Source of the DNA: Arcobacter sp.
GTDB taxonomy: Bacteria; Campylobacterota; Campylobacteria; Campylobacterales; Arcobacteraceae
Reading direction: 5' to 3'
DNA: 14,111 bases
Assembly: GCA_016744485.1 (NCBI GenBank)
Contig: JADGEG010000035.1
Span: 1 to 14,111, forward strand
Positions 6,858 to 14,111 of this stretch are shown one piece after another. The position numbers and the translations under genes are program-made. Under the pieces are notes generated by a model. That model did not search any database. It was not told the origin of the DNA and saw only the letters and a list, made by a program, of their open reading frames with translations. Position 1 is the first letter of the stretch. The number at the start of each line of letters is the position of its first letter.

Positions 6858-8469
6858 TATTTGAAGCTGCTTTTATAAATTCTAAAATAATTGGATTTGG
6901 GCTTTCTAGGTGAGAAGTAAATTCAGGATGAAATTGAACTCCAACAAACCAAGGATGATCTTTTAACTCAACTGTTTCTATTAAACCGTACGACGAAGCA
7001 CCTGAGATAATCATTCCAGCATTTTCTAAATCAGTTTTATAAAAAGGATTCATTTCATATCTATGTCTATGTCTTTCAAAATAAGTTTCATTATTTCCAT
7101 AAGCTTTTTTAATTTTAGTACCTTCTTTTGGAATAAAAGGGTATTCTCCTAAACGCATAGTTCCACCCATTGGTGATTTATGTGTTCTTAATTGAGTATC
7201 ACCACTTTGATCTATAAATTCATCAATTAAATAAATTAAAGGATTTGTAGTGTTTTCATTAAACTCAATAGAGTTAGAATCTTCTAGACCTAAAACATTT
7301 CTAGCATATTCAATAACAGCTAATTGCATACCTAAACAAATACCTAAATACACTATTTCATTTTCTCTTGCATACTGAATTGCTTTAAGTTTTCCTTCAA
7401 TTCCTCTATTTCCAAACCCACCTGCAACTAAAACAGCATCACAAGCACCAATAACTTCATAGGCACCAAGAACTTCAATTCTTTCACTATCACACCATGT
7501 AATATTAATTTTGGTATTTAAATTTGCACCTGCATGAACCAATGCTTCAGTTAATGATTTGTACGATTCTTTTAAATCTAAATATTTACCAACAAATGCA
7601 ATAGTTAATTCATCTTGTGGTAGCACAATATGTTTGACTAGAGTTTCCCATTTTTGCATATTTGGTTTGATTTTAATATTAAAATGATTTGATAAAGGAC
7701 TTAAAATACCTTCTTTTATGAAGTTTAAAGGTACTTGATAAATAGAAGCAGCATCACTAGCTTCAATAACAGCATTTGCATTTACATCACAAAACATAGC
7801 AAGTTTTCTTTTTAAATCTTTTGGTAATGGCCTTTCAGTTCTACATACAAGCATATGTGGAGTAATACCAATTCTTCTTAATTCTTGAACACCATGCTGT
7901 GCTGGTTTTGTTTTAAGTTCACCAGCTGCTGCTAAATAAGGAATTAAAGTGACATGAATATTCATGGTGTTGTCATCATCTAATTCATGTTTTAATTCCC
8001 TAATAGCTTCCATAAAAGGTAAACCTTCAATATCTCCAACAGTTCCACCTAATTCAACAATTAAAAAATCATGTTCTTTTCCAGCTTTTTTAATTCTATC
8101 TTTAATTTCATCAACAATATGAGGAATGACTTGAATTGTTTGACCTAAATATCCACCTTTTCTTTCTCTTCGTAAAACACTTTGATAAACTTGTCCTGTT
8201 GTAAAATTATTCTTAGCACCCAATGTTGCATCAATAAAACGCTCATAATGCCCTATATCTAGATCAGTTTCAGCTCCATCAGCAGTTACAAAAACTTCTC
8301 CATGTTCTAATGGACTCATAGTTCCTGGATCAACATTTAAATAAGGGTCTATTTTTAACATAGAAACATTAAGTCCAGATTGTTTTAAAATTGTAGCAAT
8401 AGATGCTGAGGTAATACCCTTTCCTAATGAACTTAATACTCCACCTGTTACAAAAATATATCTTGTCAT
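6850..8469 (-). CDS. pyrG: CTP synthase
   Basis: The 539-residue enzyme makes CTP from UTP, ATP and glutamine in the cytoplasm. The synthetase half (about 1-265) shows the P-loop SSLGKGITSASI (13-24), the DPYLNVDPGTMSPLEHGEVF block (41-60) and DIGHYERF (71-78). The class I glutamine amidotransferase half shows the oxyanion segment GGFGNRG (350-356), nucleophile C378 in LGICLGMQ, and H514 and E516 in VQFHPEF. All catalytic residues are present and the length is typical. The start has AAGG upstream. It lies 41 bp after efp, and its 3' end overlaps the inferred start of recJ by 8 bases. The pyrG-recJ order also occurs in Campylobacter, supporting the lineage call. Confidence 0.97.
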   Translation of the reverse strand: MTRYIFVTGGVLSSLGKGITSASIATILKQSGLNVSMLKIDPYLNVDPGTMSPLEHGEVFVTADGAETDLDIGHYERFIDATLGAKNNFTTGQVYQSVLRRERKGGYLGQTIQVIPHIVDEIKDRIKKAGKEHDFLIVELGGTVGDIEGLPFMEAIRELKHELDDDNTMNIHVTLIPYLAAAGELKTKPAQHGVQELRRIGITPHMLVCRTERPLPKDLKRKLAMFCDVNANAVIEASDAASIYQVPLNFIKEGILSPLSNHFNIKIKPNMQKWETLVKHIVLPQDELTIAFVGKYLDLKESYKSLTEALVHAGANLNTKINITWCDSERIEVLGAYEVIGACDAVLVAGGFGNRGIEGKLKAIQYARENEIVYLGICLGMQLAVIEYARNVLGLEDSNSIEFNENTTNPLIYLIDEFIDQSGDTQLRTHKSPMGGTMRLGEYPFIPKEGTKIKKAYGNNETYFERHRHRYEMNPFYKTDLENAGMIISGASSYGLIETVELKDHPWFVGVQFHPEFTSHLESPNPIILEFIKAASNNR

Positions 8470-8510
8470 TTATTTATTCGCCTTAATTATTATCACTTAT
8501 ATTTAAAAGT

Positions 8511-9071
8511 CTATTTAACTTTTTCTAAATATTCACCAGTTCTAGTATCAACTTTTATAAATTCTCCTTCAACAATATGAAAAGGAATTTGAACAACTGC
8601 ACCACCTTCTAGGTTTGCTGGTTTTTTACCACCTTGTGAATCACCTTTGAAATTTGGTGGTGTTTCAAGTATTTTAAGATTCATAGTCATTGGCGGTTCA
8701 ACACTTATGGCTTTTCCTTTAAAAAATAACATATCACAATTCGTACCATCAATAATCCACTTCTTAACATCGCCAACTTGATTATATGTTAATGCAATTT
8801 GCTCATAAGTATTATTATCCATAAATTGCAACATGTCACCATCATCATACAAAAACTGCATTGTTTTTTGCTCTAAATCTGGCACTTCACATTTATCTCC
8901 TGCATGGAATGTTTTTTCAATTACTTTATCATTTAAATAAGATTTAATTTTACATCTAACAAAAGCTGCACCTTTACCTGGTTTTACATGTTGATATTCA
9001 ATTATTTTATAAGGTATACCATCATGCTCAATTTTCATGCCTTTTTTTAATTCATTCATACTAATTGCCAT
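8511..9071 (-). CDS. efp: Translation elongation factor P
   Basis: This 186-residue factor rescues ribosomes stalled at polyproline stretches. The N-terminal KOW-like domain has the loop VKPGKGAAF (29-37), with K33 at the tip where the modified lysine of EF-P binds near the peptidyl-transferase centre. EKTF follows at 53-56, and the middle and C-terminal OB domains include the end segment IKVDTRTGEYLEKV. Length is standard. The enzyme that modifies K33 is not in the window. The ribosome site AAAGGA overlaps the serA stop and lies 6 bases before the ATG, so expression is probably coupled to serA. Confidence 0.97.
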   Translation of the reverse strand: MAISMNELKKGMKIEHDGIPYKIIEYQHVKPGKGAAFVRCKIKSYLNDKVIEKTFHAGDKCEVPDLEQKTMQFLYDDGDMLQFMDNNTYEQIALTYNQVGDVKKWIIDGTNCDMLFFKGKAISVEPPMTMNLKILETPPNFKGDSQGGKKPANLEGGAVVQIPFHIVEGEFIKVDTRTGEYLEKVK

Positions 9072-9080
9072 AATATTCCT

Positions 9081-10664
9081 TTAAATTTCTGCATAAGTTA
9101 CACAAATTGCAGCATCTATATTTGATAATTTTTCTAAAATTTCACTTGTAGCACAATCATCAATTACAATTACTGCTAACGCTTCATTTTTATGCCTTGC
9201 TAACCTAAAATCAGAAATATTAATTCTTTGATCAGCTAATATCCTTCCAACTTCGCCAATAACCCCAGGAACATCAGAGTTTCTAATCATTATCATATTA
9301 CCTTTTGGTTCAATATCAAAAATAAAATCATCAATTTCAGTTATTCTTTGAATTTCATTGTCAAATACAGTTCCAGATATTGTATTTATACCATTTTGTG
9401 TGATTATTTTAATAGATACCTTATTACTATATCCATCAATATGTGTCATTTTTGAAGTAGAAAACTTAATATTTTTTTCTTCTGCCCAAAATTTAGCATT
9501 TACATAATTCACTTCTCCACCACTGCAAACAAATAATGCTCCAACAGTTGCAAAAGTTAATAAAGGTTCAAGATAAGAAGATATTTCTCCTTGTGCTGAA
9601 ATACAAATTGAACGAATAGGGCTTTTATCATTTTGTGTACTTAGAAATGCCATTTTTTGTGTTAATTCTATATATGGTTTAACAAATGCAGGTATTTTAG
9701 ACTCATCAATTGGTAAATTAAGTGCATTAGGATAAGCGATTCCTCTTGCTGCTTCTAATGCATTTTGTGCTGCTTGAATAGATATTTTCTTTTGTGACTC
9801 TTTTGTATTTGCACCTAAATGTGCAGTAACAAGAACATTTTTTAAGTCTAATAAAGGATGATTAGTTGCTGGCTCATCTACAAATACATCAATTCCAGCC
9901 ATTGCTATTTTACCAGATTTTAAATTATTATATAGTGCTTCTTCATTGTATAATCCACCTCTTGCACAATTAATAAGTATAACACCATCTTTCATTTTTG
10001 AAATTTCTTCTTCATTAATTATATTTAGTGTTTCTTGATTTTTTGGTGTATGAATTGTAATTAAATCACAATTTAGTATATCTTGAAAACTTGATGTATA
10101 TGTAATTCCTAAGTCAGTAGCCTTTGTTGAAGGAATATAAGGGTCATATGTTACAACATCCATTTCAAAAGCTTTTGCTCGTAATGCCACTTTATGTCCA
10201 ATATTTCCAAAACCAATAACTCCTAGTTTTTTACCATATAGTTCATTTCCATACCAATCTTCTCTTTTCCATATTCTTTGTTCTTTTAATTGATTATGAG
10301 CATAAGGAAATTTTCTCATACAAGATAAAATATGTGCCATTGTTAATTCAACTGCGGCAATAGTATTTGCAGTTGGAACATTCATAGCAATAATACCTTT
10401 TTTACTACATGTAATAATATCAACATTATCATAACCAACACCAGCTCTTATTAATGCTTTTAAATTAAGAGCTTTATCTAAAAAAGTTTTATCAACAGTA
10501 GTTGAGCTTCTTGTAATTACAATATGTGCATCTTTAATAACACTAAGTAATAACTTTTTATCAATATCAGCAGCATATACATAATTTATATCTTTACTTG
10601 CTTTTAATATATTTAACCCATCTTCGTGGATATGATCACAAACAACAATTGTATACTTATTCAT
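9081..10664 (-). CDS. serA: D-3-phosphoglycerate dehydrogenase
   Basis: The enzyme oxidises 3-phosphoglycerate to 3-phosphohydroxypyruvate with NAD, the first step of serine synthesis. At 527 residues it is the long form. Seen: substrate segment RAGVGYDNVD (73-82), NAD motif GFGNIG (151-156), catalytic R235 in NCARGG, E264 in VDEPA and H282 in TAHLGAN. An intervening allosteric domain (about 310-450) is followed by an ACT domain starting MIMIRNSDVPGVIGEVG (about 455-471), which probably mediates serine feedback. The ATG has AAGGG overlapping the rpsA stop 9 bases upstream. It sits 18 bp after rpsA; serA close to rpsA is also known in Campylobacter. Confidence 0.96.
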   Translation of the reverse strand: MNKYTIVVCDHIHEDGLNILKASKDINYVYAADIDKKLLLSVIKDAHIVITRSSTTVDKTFLDKALNLKALIRAGVGYDNVDIITCSKKGIIAMNVPTANTIAAVELTMAHILSCMRKFPYAHNQLKEQRIWKREDWYGNELYGKKLGVIGFGNIGHKVALRAKAFEMDVVTYDPYIPSTKATDLGITYTSSFQDILNCDLITIHTPKNQETLNIINEEEISKMKDGVILINCARGGLYNEEALYNNLKSGKIAMAGIDVFVDEPATNHPLLDLKNVLVTAHLGANTKESQKKISIQAAQNALEAARGIAYPNALNLPIDESKIPAFVKPYIELTQKMAFLSTQNDKSPIRSICISAQGEISSYLEPLLTFATVGALFVCSGGEVNYVNAKFWAEEKNIKFSTSKMTHIDGYSNKVSIKIITQNGINTISGTVFDNEIQRITEIDDFIFDIEPKGNMIMIRNSDVPGVIGEVGRILADQRINISDFRLARHKNEALAVIVIDDCATSEILEKLSNIDAAICVTYAEI

Positions 10665-10682
10665 TTACAAAAACCCTTATAA

Positions 10683-12335
10683 TTATTTAAGGCGATTTTC
10701 TAATAAGTCACCAAGAGTCATAGAAGATGTATCATTTACTGATTTTAACAACTCTTTTTGTTCTTGCTGTTCTAATCTTTTTACTGATAATCTAACTCTA
10801 TTTCTTTTTGTATCAATATTTATTACAACAGCTTCTAAGTCATTGCCTATTTTTATATCTTCAACAACAATTGGCTCTAAATCTTCTGTTCTAATTAAAC
10901 CATCTAAATTATTTTCTAAGATAATGAAAACACCAAAATCTTTAATATCTTTAATTTTACCTTTTACAATATCCCCATTTTTATAATTTTGTTGAAATTG
11001 TTTTGCAGGAGAAGGTAATGTTTCTTTAACACTTAAGGAAATATTTTCTTTATCAAGGTCTATTTTAATGATTTTGATTTCAATATCATCACCTTTTTTA
11101 TATAAATTTTTACATTTATCACTAGAGTCCCACGATACTTCCTCATTATGTAATAAACCATCAACTCCATCAATTGTAATAAAAGCTCCAAATTCAGTAA
11201 GTGTTGCAATTGTACCATTTACAACACTTCCAACTTTATTATTTGATACAAATTTTTTAAAAGGTTTTTCGTGTAAATTTTTTAAAGAAACTCTTAGTCT
11301 TTTTTTCTCAACATTTAATTCGATAACTTCAACATTAACTTCATCACCTAATGTTAATAAATCTTTAGGATTTTTAATACTTTTGTTCCAAGAAATTTCA
11401 GAAATATGCAATAATCCTTCAATATCATTTCCTAAATCAACAAAAGCACCATAAGATTCAAAATTTGAAATAGTAACTGTAATTGTATCACCAACTTCTA
11501 ATTCATCTCTAATTTCTTCCCAAGGATTAGGAATAGCGGCTTTAATAGATAGAGATAAGTGTTGTTTGGTTTTATCATAGGACATAACTAAAACACTGAC
11601 TTCGTCACCTTCATTATAATAATTTGCAGGGTTAACTGGGCCTTTATAAGATATTTCATTATAATTTACAAGTCCGTCCATTCCACCTAAATCAACAAAC
11701 ATACCATATGATGTGATTTTTTTAATAATCCCATTAACCACTTCACCTTTTTCCATGATTTGAGAAACTTTTAAGTCTTTTTGAACTTTTGCTTCTTCAA
11801 TTAGTTTTTTTCTTGAAACTATAATAGAGTTTTGTGCTTCATTTACTTTCAGCACTTTAGCTTTAACTTTTTTACCAACAGCACCAAATGATTTTAGATA
11901 AGATTGTGCCATTGGCATAAAATATTCTAAACCATTGTCATCTTCAATGATAAAGCCACCCCTATTTTTAACAGAAGTAATTTTTCCTTCAATTATAGCT
12001 TCTTCTAAATCATCTTTGTGTTGTTCGACAAATGATTCAAATTTAAGTTTTTGAAGAACTTTCTTATGTGATATAGAAGGTCTCTCTCCTCTACTTCCCA
12101 TAAGAACTACTTTAATAGTGTCACCTTGTTTATATTGTATTTCACCATTGATGGTAATTTCAGAAATATGTAATCTTCCTTCAATTTTTTGACCAACATC
12201 AATAAGGACAGATTCATCAGTAATTTCTACAATTACACCATCTACGACTGAATTATTTTCAGTATTTTCGAAAGACTCATTAAGCATTTGCTCAAAATTT
12301 AAGTCTTCACCAATTTCAATATCTTCGATATGCAT
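10683..12335 (-). CDS. rpsA: 30S ribosomal protein S1
   Basis: The 550-residue protein has six consecutive S1 (OB-fold) RNA-binding repeats at about residues 28-90, 110-178, 195-265, 280-350, 367-437 and 455-523. Typical units include SYGMFVDLGGMDGLVNYNEI in the third, SYGAFVDLGNDIEGLLHISE in the fourth, and EFGAFITIDGVDGLLHNEEV in the fifth. S1 binds mRNA on the small subunit and helps start translation of messages with weak ribosome sites, which are common in this window. The ATG at 12335 has AAGGA five bases upstream. It is the first gene of the rpsA-serA-efp-pyrG-recJ run and is divergent from the pilus/secretion-like genes. In Campylobacter jejuni ispH precedes rpsA, so that link is broken here. 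Confidence 0.96.
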   Translation of the reverse strand: MHIEDIEIGEDLNFEQMLNESFENTENNSVVDGVIVEITDESVLIDVGQKIEGRLHISEITINGEIQYKQGDTIKVVLMGSRGERPSISHKKVLQKLKFESFVEQHKDDLEEAIIEGKITSVKNRGGFIIEDDNGLEYFMPMAQSYLKSFGAVGKKVKAKVLKVNEAQNSIIVSRKKLIEEAKVQKDLKVSQIMEKGEVVNGIIKKITSYGMFVDLGGMDGLVNYNEISYKGPVNPANYYNEGDEVSVLVMSYDKTKQHLSLSIKAAIPNPWEEIRDELEVGDTITVTISNFESYGAFVDLGNDIEGLLHISEISWNKSIKNPKDLLTLGDEVNVEVIELNVEKKRLRVSLKNLHEKPFKKFVSNNKVGSVVNGTIATLTEFGAFITIDGVDGLLHNEEVSWDSSDKCKNLYKKGDDIEIKIIKIDLDKENISLSVKETLPSPAKQFQQNYKNGDIVKGKIKDIKDFGVFIILENNLDGLIRTEDLEPIVVEDIKIGNDLEAVVINIDTKRNRVRLSVKRLEQQEQKELLKSVNDTSSMTLGDLLENRLK

Positions 12336-12375
12336 TTCATTCCTTCGTGTTAAACGTTTTTTATAAATAATAGCA

Positions 12376-12415
12376 ATTGTATCTTATACTATATTAGTAT
12401 TAGATAAGTTTGTAA
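12376..12415 (-). promoter_or_regulatory. Possible rpsA promoter region
   Basis: On the minus strand TTACAA (12415-12410) is followed after 16 bases by TATAGT (12393-12388), and GATACAAT (12383-12376) lies just downstream. Either could serve as the -10. Position 40-80 bp before the rpsA ATG is suitable. Confidence 0.35.
12386..12400. repeat. Perfect palindrome ATACTA-TAT-TAGTAT in rpsA control region
   Basis: Six-base arms with a 3-base centre form a perfect inverted repeat, flanked outside by CTTAT (12383-12387, partly overlapping) and ATAAG (12404-12408). It covers the putative rpsA -10 box, so it could be an operator for rpsA or for the divergent gene. It could also be chance given the A/T bias, although the arms each contain a C or G. 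Confidence 0.35.
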
Positions 12416-12443
12416 TTTTATATTTATATATTGGCTTACTAAT

Positions 12444-12495
12444 TTTTAGTTAAAATACTAATTTTATCTAATTCCTATTTATTTTAGTTAAAATA
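12444..12495 (+). promoter_or_regulatory. Repeated promoter-like motif before the pilus/secretion-like genes
   Basis: The same 14 bases, TTTTAGTTAAAATA, occur at 12444-12457 and 12482-12495. GTTAAAAT within it fits the Campylobacterota -10 form. Both copies read toward the gene at 12563, so they may be tandem start sites or a repeated regulator site. Confidence 0.4.
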
Positions 12496-12562
12496 TCTAA
12501 AGTAATAATTAAAATTTTTTGTAAGTTTAAATTAATTTAATATTTTTATAAAAAGAGTACAA

Positions 12563-13432
12563 ATGGAAATAAAAGTAGAAAGTTTTAATAAAATTGAAAT
12601 AATTTACATCACAGTTGAAGAAAAAATAAATAAAAATAATCTTAAAAACTTTCTTAAAACAAATTTAGAGTTAAACAATATCTATTCCTATAAAAATAAA
12701 AAAATACATCTTTCTTATATATATGAATTAAAAGAGTATCAAGTAAGTATCATAGATATATCTTGTATACCAATTTTTTATATTTTTATAAATATAAAAA
12801 TGGACAGTACTACCGTATTTATTTGCGATGATTTTTTTGTTTTGTATAAAGATTATCAACCATATTATATTAAAAAACTAGATGATCATGTGAGTAAACA
12901 AGATATAAAGACATATATTCAATCAAAGTTAAACCTAGAAATATTCCAAATAAAAGAAATATCAAAAGAACAATTAAATACATATATTGAAAATTCCCAA
13001 ACAAATAATTATAAATATAAATTTATCTACTTAGATACAAATAAATCTTTTATATATTATTGTTTATATGTTATTTTGATATTCTCTTGCTTTATGTATT
13101 TTTTTGATACTATAACAAACAATAAAGCACAAGATAACAATAATTTACAAATAGAAAAAGAATTATTAAATAAACTTGCAAATATTAAAAAAGAAAAACA
13201 ATTTACTTATGTAAGTCAAATATTATTATATATTTTTGAAAAAGAAAAACAACTCCATATAGATATTCAATCTATATCGTATAATAATGAGAAAATAAAT
13301 ATAATTGTATCTAGTAATAAAAAAGATAAGTTATTTGATTTTTTAAGTTCTTTTAATTCAACCCATATAAATAATATTAATGATGAAAAAAATAAGTATA
13401 TATTAAATGCTACTATTATCCCAATTAAGTAA
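12563..13432 (+). CDS. Single-span membrane protein, GspL/PilN-like architecture (pilus, secretion or DNA-uptake assembly candidate)
   Basis: I do not recognise this 289-residue protein by a specific motif. Seen: a cytoplasmic-looking N-terminal domain (1-160) with alternating strands and helices, including CIPIFYIFINIKM (68-80) and VFICDDFFVLYKDYQPYYIKK (85-105, in two strands); one membrane helix at about 163-181; a charged, probably coiled-coil stretch (190-212); and a C-terminal alpha/beta segment (215-289) with helix-strand-helix-strand order like a ferredoxin-like fold. This order is that of GspL or a PilM-PilN-type protein in type II secretion and type IV pilus platforms, and of the Cts transformation system of Campylobacter. 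Assignment is inference from architecture. AAAGAG precedes the ATG. Its end overlaps the next gene by 26 bp, implying a shared complex. Composition is even more A/T-rich and Asn/Lys/Ile-rich than the neighbouring genes. Confidence 0.55.
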   Translation: MEIKVESFNKIEIIYITVEEKINKNNLKNFLKTNLELNNIYSYKNKKIHLSYIYELKEYQVSIIDISCIPIFYIFINIKMDSTTVFICDDFFVLYKDYQPYYIKKLDDHVSKQDIKTYIQSKLNLEIFQIKEISKEQLNTYIENSQTNNYKYKFIYLDTNKSFIYYCLYVILIFSCFMYFFDTITNNKAQDNNNLQIEKELLNKLANIKKEKQFTYVSQILLYIFEKEKQLHIDIQSISYNNEKINIIVSSNKKDKLFDFLSSFNSTHINNINDEKNKYILNATIIPIK

Positions 13433-14057
13433 GAAGTTTTCAAACCTTACTTTTAGAATAAAAATAGAGTTTTATATACTTCCTTTTGTTATTTGTTATT
13501 TGATATTTTTTATAAGTAAAAATGAACAAGTAACTTATGTAACGAACAATCTTAATCTTATTGAAACTATAAAAATAATAGAAGATAAAAAACTTGAACA
13601 ATCATTTGTAAATATATTGAAAAAACTTGATATCTTTTTTCAGAAAAATAAAATTAATATTAATTCTATTAATAGTAACAATAAAGAAATTACATATGAT
13701 TTAAATATTTCAAAAGAAAAATTTTTATTATTAAGCTTACATTTAGAACAAATCAATAAGTTTTCAGCTATAAATACTTTTGAACTCAATAACAATAGTT
13801 TGTTTATAACTATTACTTTTGAAAAATTTTATTTAAAAAAACCTTTTTTTTTAGAAAAAAGAATATCAAAGCTTTTTGCGAAACAAGATAATTTTGTTAT
13901 TGATGCTATTGTTGGAAATATGGTATTTATTAATAATAAATGGTTAAAACTTAATGATTATATTAATAAATATAAAATTATTAGTATCCACAAAGACTAT
14001 ATTTATATTCAATATAATAAAAAAAATAATTGTTATTATGTTTCCTATTATCGTTAA
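13407..14057 (+). CDS. Membrane protein with PilO-like then PilP/GspC-like domains
   Basis: This 216-residue protein has a short basic N-terminus, one membrane helix (about 21-37), a helical stretch (45-80), an alpha/beta segment (82-140) resembling the ferredoxin-like domain of PilO/GspM, and a C-terminal beta-rich part (163-214). The last reads DAIVGNMVFINNKWLKLNDY then IISIHKDYIYIQYNKK, closely like the 'aI.gn.v.INgkw..vGD.i....v..I..d.V.l' pattern of PilP and GspC homology regions, which contact the secretin. So it could join the inner-membrane platform to an outer-membrane secretin, as a PilO-PilP fusion. This is inferred by pattern. It starts inside the end of the previous gene and no clear ribosome site is seen, so coupling is likely. 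No gene symbol is given because a specific family (for example a Cts protein) could not be confirmed. Confidence 0.6.
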   Translation: MLLLSQLSKKFSNLTFRIKIEFYILPFVICYLIFFISKNEQVTYVTNNLNLIETIKIIEDKKLEQSFVNILKKLDIFFQKNKININSINSNNKEITYDLNISKEKFLLLSLHLEQINKFSAINTFELNNNSLFITITFEKFYLKKPFFLEKRISKLFAKQDNFVIDAIVGNMVFINNKWLKLNDYINKYKIISIHKDYIYIQYNKKNNCYYVSYYR

Positions 14058-14111
14058 AAAAGTCATTTTACACGAATTATGTTGGAGAAACAACCCTAAA
14101 GCTGATTGGTG
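14038..14111 (+). CDS. Possible start of a third gene in the cluster (cut by the window edge)
   Basis: An ATG at 14038 opens a frame that stays open to the window end, giving MFPIIVKKVILHELCWRNNP and a few more residues. It overlaps the previous gene by 20 bp, similar to the 26-bp overlap before that. There is no clear ribosome site and no signal peptide, so it is not obviously the secretin expected next. A competing frame starts at TTG 14030 (LLLCFLLSLKKSFYTNYVGE) and is also open to the edge; it looks more like a hydrophobic leader but has less usual codons. Too short to decide. Confidence 0.25.
   Translation, partial: MFPIIVKKVILHELCWRNNPKADW

Noticed and set aside
11068..11454. Plus-strand reading frame within rpsA
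   Set aside because: Antisense to S1 repeats; Ser/Phe-rich composition typical of a shadow frame.
12336..12562. Small RNA or riboswitch in the rpsA divergent region
   Set aside because: Apart from the palindrome and the promoter-like repeats, no extended stem with G-C pairs is visible.

Overview
The window is strongly A+T-rich, densely coded, and looks like chromosome of a Campylobacterota bacterium, most likely from the Arcobacter group. This rests on the overall protein style (Lys/Asn/Ile-rich), the adjacent pyrG-recJ pair, FlgO-type lipoproteins, an SCO/PCu(A)C copper-delivery cluster, and -10 boxes of the TAAAAT/TATAAT kind without clear -35 boxes. The taxonomic call is inference; no rRNA or other marker is present.

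Left part (1-3298, all minus strand). A glycosyltransferase gene with its own promoter is followed by a likely terminator. Next comes a tight operon of four genes: PCu(A)C copper chaperone, a small membrane-anchored FixH/YtkA-like protein, an SCO1/SenC copper chaperone, and the start of a CvfB-type S1 RNA-binding protein that runs off the left edge. The first three suit periplasmic copper delivery to a terminal oxidase.

Middle (3299-5268, plus strand). A divergent intergenic region leads to a dihydrofolate reductase gene (folA) with an unusual active-site loop. Two tandem genes for FlgO-like lipoproteins follow.

Right-centre (5277-12335, minus strand). Five housekeeping genes lie in one closely spaced run, read from right to left: rpsA, serA, efp, pyrG, recJ. 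The annotation of recJ matters here. Its homology extends about 73 codons upstream of its first ATG, through catalytic motif I, but that extension contains no ATG, GTG or TTG. The gene therefore either starts at a non-canonical codon (ATA overlapping the pyrG stop is the best candidate) or carries a start-codon mutation or sequence error.

Right end (12336-14111). A 227-bp divergent control region holds a palindrome on the rpsA side and a repeated promoter-like motif on the other. It leads to two overlapping plus-strand genes of very A+T-rich composition. Their architectures (cytoplasmic domain, one membrane helix, periplasmic domain; and membrane helix, alpha/beta domain, PilP/GspC-like beta domain) suggest inner-membrane assembly proteins of a type IV pilus, type II secretion or DNA-uptake machine. 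A third reading frame begins at the right edge. This divergent module is the best candidate for something poorly described; the rest is mostly recognisable core genome. No tRNA, rRNA, CRISPR array or insertion sequence was seen.
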